Source: Deltaproteobacteria bacterium | Lineage (GTDB): Bacteria; Desulfobacterota; Syntrophia; Syntrophales; UBA2210 | Length of the DNA stretch: 55,805 bases | Direction of reading: 5' to 3' | Assembly: GCA_019314085.1 (NCBI GenBank) | Contig: JAFCZZ010000003.1 | Location: 1 to 55,805, forward strand | Translations under genes and position numbers: made by a program | Shown: positions 54,584 through 55,805 of the stretch, in pieces | How positions within the stretch are numbered: the first letter of the stretch is position 1 | Layout of the letters: every line of letters starts with the position of its first letter | The notes under the pieces: model-generated | Databases searched by the model: none | Seen by the model: only the letters and a program-made list of their open reading frames with translations | Told to the model about the DNA's origin: nothing

Positions 54584-54722
54584 CTCCCAGCGACTTGACG
54601 TAGGCTTTGGCCTGAGAGCGGCTGGGGAACGACGCGAGGATGCGCCATAGGCCCTTGGTCTTGGGCCGCGAGAAGACCACGTACTTCTTCGTCCTACTGT
54701 TGTACCTTATCTCGTACGGCAT
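54576..54722 (-). CDS. 48-residue beta-beta-alpha protein
   Basis: ATG 54722. YEIRYNSRTKKYVVFSRP, WRILASFPSRSQAKAYVKSL: strands then a helix, the same unit seen at 34761 and in the giant repeat protein. Probably a small DNA- or protein-binding virion component. Confidence 0.57.
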   Translation of the reverse strand: MPYEIRYNSRTKKYVVFSRPKTKGLWRILASFPSRSQAKAYVKSLGGD

Positions 54723-54727
54723 TCACG

Positions 54728-55291
54728 TCACCTCACGTACCGCTCCCTTGAGAAGTCGCACATAGCGTAAACCTCGGGGAATTCGCGCTTCAGAGCTATG
54801 CGAGCGGCCTTCCGCCGGATCGGGTCTTTCGAGTAGGCGTCGTGCAGCAGACCCATGATGGCGTGTTTCCTGACGGTGAACCTCGCCCGCTTCCCGGCGT
54901 ACTTGGCGACGCGCCCCCCCGCCTTGAGCGCGCCCTTGATGGCGCCCCACAGACTCGGGTCGGTGATGGTGATGCCGACGGGCTTCTCGTGTTGACGCTT
55001 CCTCTCTTCGAACGCCTCGTCCATGGCCTTCTCGTAGGACGGCGCTATCACCGTTACGGCCTCTTTCTTGCCGTCCTTGTAGTTGAAGGTTATCGTCCAC
55101 GCCTCCGGGCCGTCCTCGGTGGAGTCGTCGTACACCCTTCTGCGGACGAGCTTGGTGCGGGGGAGGGGGCGGCCGCGTCCGCTGCCGCGGACGTGGGGAC
55201 GGACGTACGTGCCGTTCTTGCGCCGGTAGCCGGAGACGGTGTGGACGATGGGGGAGCGTCGTTTAGAAGGGTATTTTATTTTCTTAGCCAT
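54728..55291 (-). CDS. basic virion-type protein with RKNGT motif
   Basis: 187 residues from ATG 55291. Basic arm (KKIKYPSKRRSP; GYRRKNGTYVRPHVRG; GRGRPLPRTK), a beta unit AWTITFNYKDGKKEAVTVIA, and a helical C-terminal part (SLWGAIKGALKAGG; HAIMGLLHDAYSKD). The GYxRKxGTxV motif links it to 34108, and the TFNYxDG unit to the end of the giant repeat protein. First gene of the 55.3-54.1 kb operon. Confidence 0.65.
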   Translation of the reverse strand: MAKKIKYPSKRRSPIVHTVSGYRRKNGTYVRPHVRGSGRGRPLPRTKLVRRRVYDDSTEDGPEAWTITFNYKDGKKEAVTVIAPSYEKAMDEAFEERKRQHEKPVGITITDPSLWGAIKGALKAGGRVAKYAGKRARFTVRKHAIMGLLHDAYSKDPIRRKAARIALKREFPEVYAMCDFSRERYVR

Positions 55292-55310
55292 CTTTAGCTC
55301 GACCTCAACC

Positions 55311-55349
55311 AATTTATCATAACTCGCTATGATATATAAGATTTATCAT
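55311..55349 (-). promoter_or_regulatory. promoter with two ATTTATCAT elements
   Basis: AATTTATCAT at 55311-55320 and GATTTATCAT at 55340-55349 flank a minus-strand TATA box CTTATATATC (55330-55340), 20-60 nt before the ATG at 55291. Same element as at 35286-35330. Confidence 0.65.
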
Positions 55350-55805
55350 TCAACCAGCCCCACGAGGTAGCCCAGCGCCCAGGAGAGCAAGAACACTATG
55401 AACACGACCGGGAATTTCGTCGAGGGGGAGACGATAGCGACGCCAGCGAGCCCGAGGGCCAATGTGAACAGGAACCACACAGGGTTAGCCGCGCAGAATA
55501 GTAGTGCCAAGATTAGCCCCAAGGTAGGGAGTGAGTGTTTTAGAGTGAATATCCCGGCTCGGGTTAGGAGGCGTGCACGGCTCCATCCGTAGCCGTACAT
55601 TTGTTTAGCAAAAGCACGTAGAGTAGAACGCTCCTTATGGAGTGCGGGTGAGTGCGGGATGCCGAAGAGCGTCCACCCTGCCTTCCGGAGGCGGCGGTTC
55701 AGCTCCCAGTCCTCGGCACCGCCGAGCTGCTCGTTGAACCCGCCGACCTCGTCGAGCGCCTCCCGCAGGTAAACGGAGTTGTAACCCGGGACGCTCTCCA
55801 CGAGA
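55346..55805 (-). CDS. GT2 glycosyltransferase, C-terminal part (continues at base 554)
   Basis: C-terminal half of the gene that starts at 554. VPGYNSVYLREALDEVGGFN, LGGAEDWELNRRLRKAGW is the acceptor-site region of GT2 enzymes (ED then RR), followed by two or three membrane helices (LPTLGLILALLFCAANPVWF; FPVVFIVFLLSWALGYLVG). Bases 55692-55805 are a second copy of 1-114. Stop at 55346 overlaps the ATTTATCAT promoter element. Confidence 0.9.
   Translation of the reverse strand, partial: LVESVPGYNSVYLREALDEVGGFNEQLGGAEDWELNRRLRKAGWTLFGIPHSPALHKERSTLRAFAKQMYGYGWSRARLLTRAGIFTLKHSLPTLGLILALLFCAANPVWFLFTLALGLAGVAIVSPSTKFPVVFIVFLLSWALGYLVGLVE
55692..55805. repeat. 114-bp terminal redundancy (identical to 1-114)
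   Basis: The last 114 bases equal the first 114 in the same orientation and the glycosyltransferase frame stays open across the junction. This is what assembly of a circular molecule gives; a terminally redundant linear genome is the alternative. Confidence 0.9.

Noticed and set aside
1..55805. Head-tail (caudoviral) virus
   Set aside because: No terminase, portal, HK97-type capsid, tail tube, sheath or baseplate protein was recognised. The giant repeat protein could mimic a tape measure, but its neighbours do not fit a tail module.

Overview
The window is a complete circular replicon of 55,691 bp written with a 114-bp terminal overlap: bases 55692-55805 repeat bases 1-114, and one glycosyltransferase gene reads across the junction. 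It looks like an archaeal virus or virus-like element. Archaeal signs are TATA boxes 25-35 nt before lead genes, some starts without a ribosome binding site, an archaeo-eukaryotic primase fused to a superfamily 3 helicase, an RPA-like single-strand binding protein, an AbrB regulator, short ribbon-helix-helix regulators and secreted proteins rich in N-glycosylation sequons. I see no rRNA and no convincing complete tRNA. There is no terminase, portal, HK97 capsid or tail module. A 63-residue protein made of two hydrophobic helices, next to a P-loop ATPase, suggests a lipid-containing (possibly spindle-shaped) virion. The host cannot be named from the sequence.

Layout. (1) 23.5 kb down to 0 and across the junction, all on the minus strand and tightly overlapping: secreted or anchored virion-type glycoproteins (22.0-23.5, 20.5-21.5), then a glycan factory. 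It has four GT2 glycosyltransferases, one GT-C membrane transferase, a GtrA-like protein, two B12-binding radical SAM enzymes, a sulfatase-like hydrolase, a SAM methyltransferase, a sugar epimerase, and a set resembling nucleotide-heptose synthesis (transaldolase, GmhA-like isomerase, HddA-like kinase, dual-specificity-like phosphatase). Many small membrane proteins are interleaved. (2) 23.7-24.5 kb, plus: tyrosine recombinase with an inserted zinc ribbon. (3) 24.5-26.7 kb, minus: small membrane and zinc-ribbon proteins. (4) 26.9-38.8 kb, minus: virion module with an anchored beta-helix spike, a 1,400-residue repeat protein, very basic DNA-binding-type proteins, the candidate major capsid protein, the ATPase and companions. 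(5) 39.2-40.0 kb, plus: second tyrosine recombinase, with a tRNA 3'-end fragment 0.9 kb away. (6) 40.0-45.0 kb, minus: a run of about 20 small genes (zinc knuckles, coiled coils, RHH, methyltransferase). (7) 45.1-50.1 kb: single-strand binding protein (minus) divergent from a plus-strand replication operon (AbrB, PD-(D/E)XK nuclease, primase-helicase, Cas4-like nuclease). (8) 50.2-52.1 kb, minus: ParB-like protein, its partner and an RHH regulator. (9) 52.2-55.3 kb, minus: two secreted proteins, an RHH regulator, and a second operon of basic proteins related to those in (4).

How it fits together: the element replicates with its own primase-helicase, may integrate at a tRNA gene, builds a virion with glycosylated surface proteins, and carries genes that could make and attach an unusual, possibly heptose-containing glycan. 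Two loci of basic virion-type proteins (35 and 55 kb) share an upstream GATTTATCAT-type repeat and are probably co-regulated. Several genes have no ATG, GTG or TTG in the right place but have a CTG or ATA with good context, which suggests unusual start-codon use.
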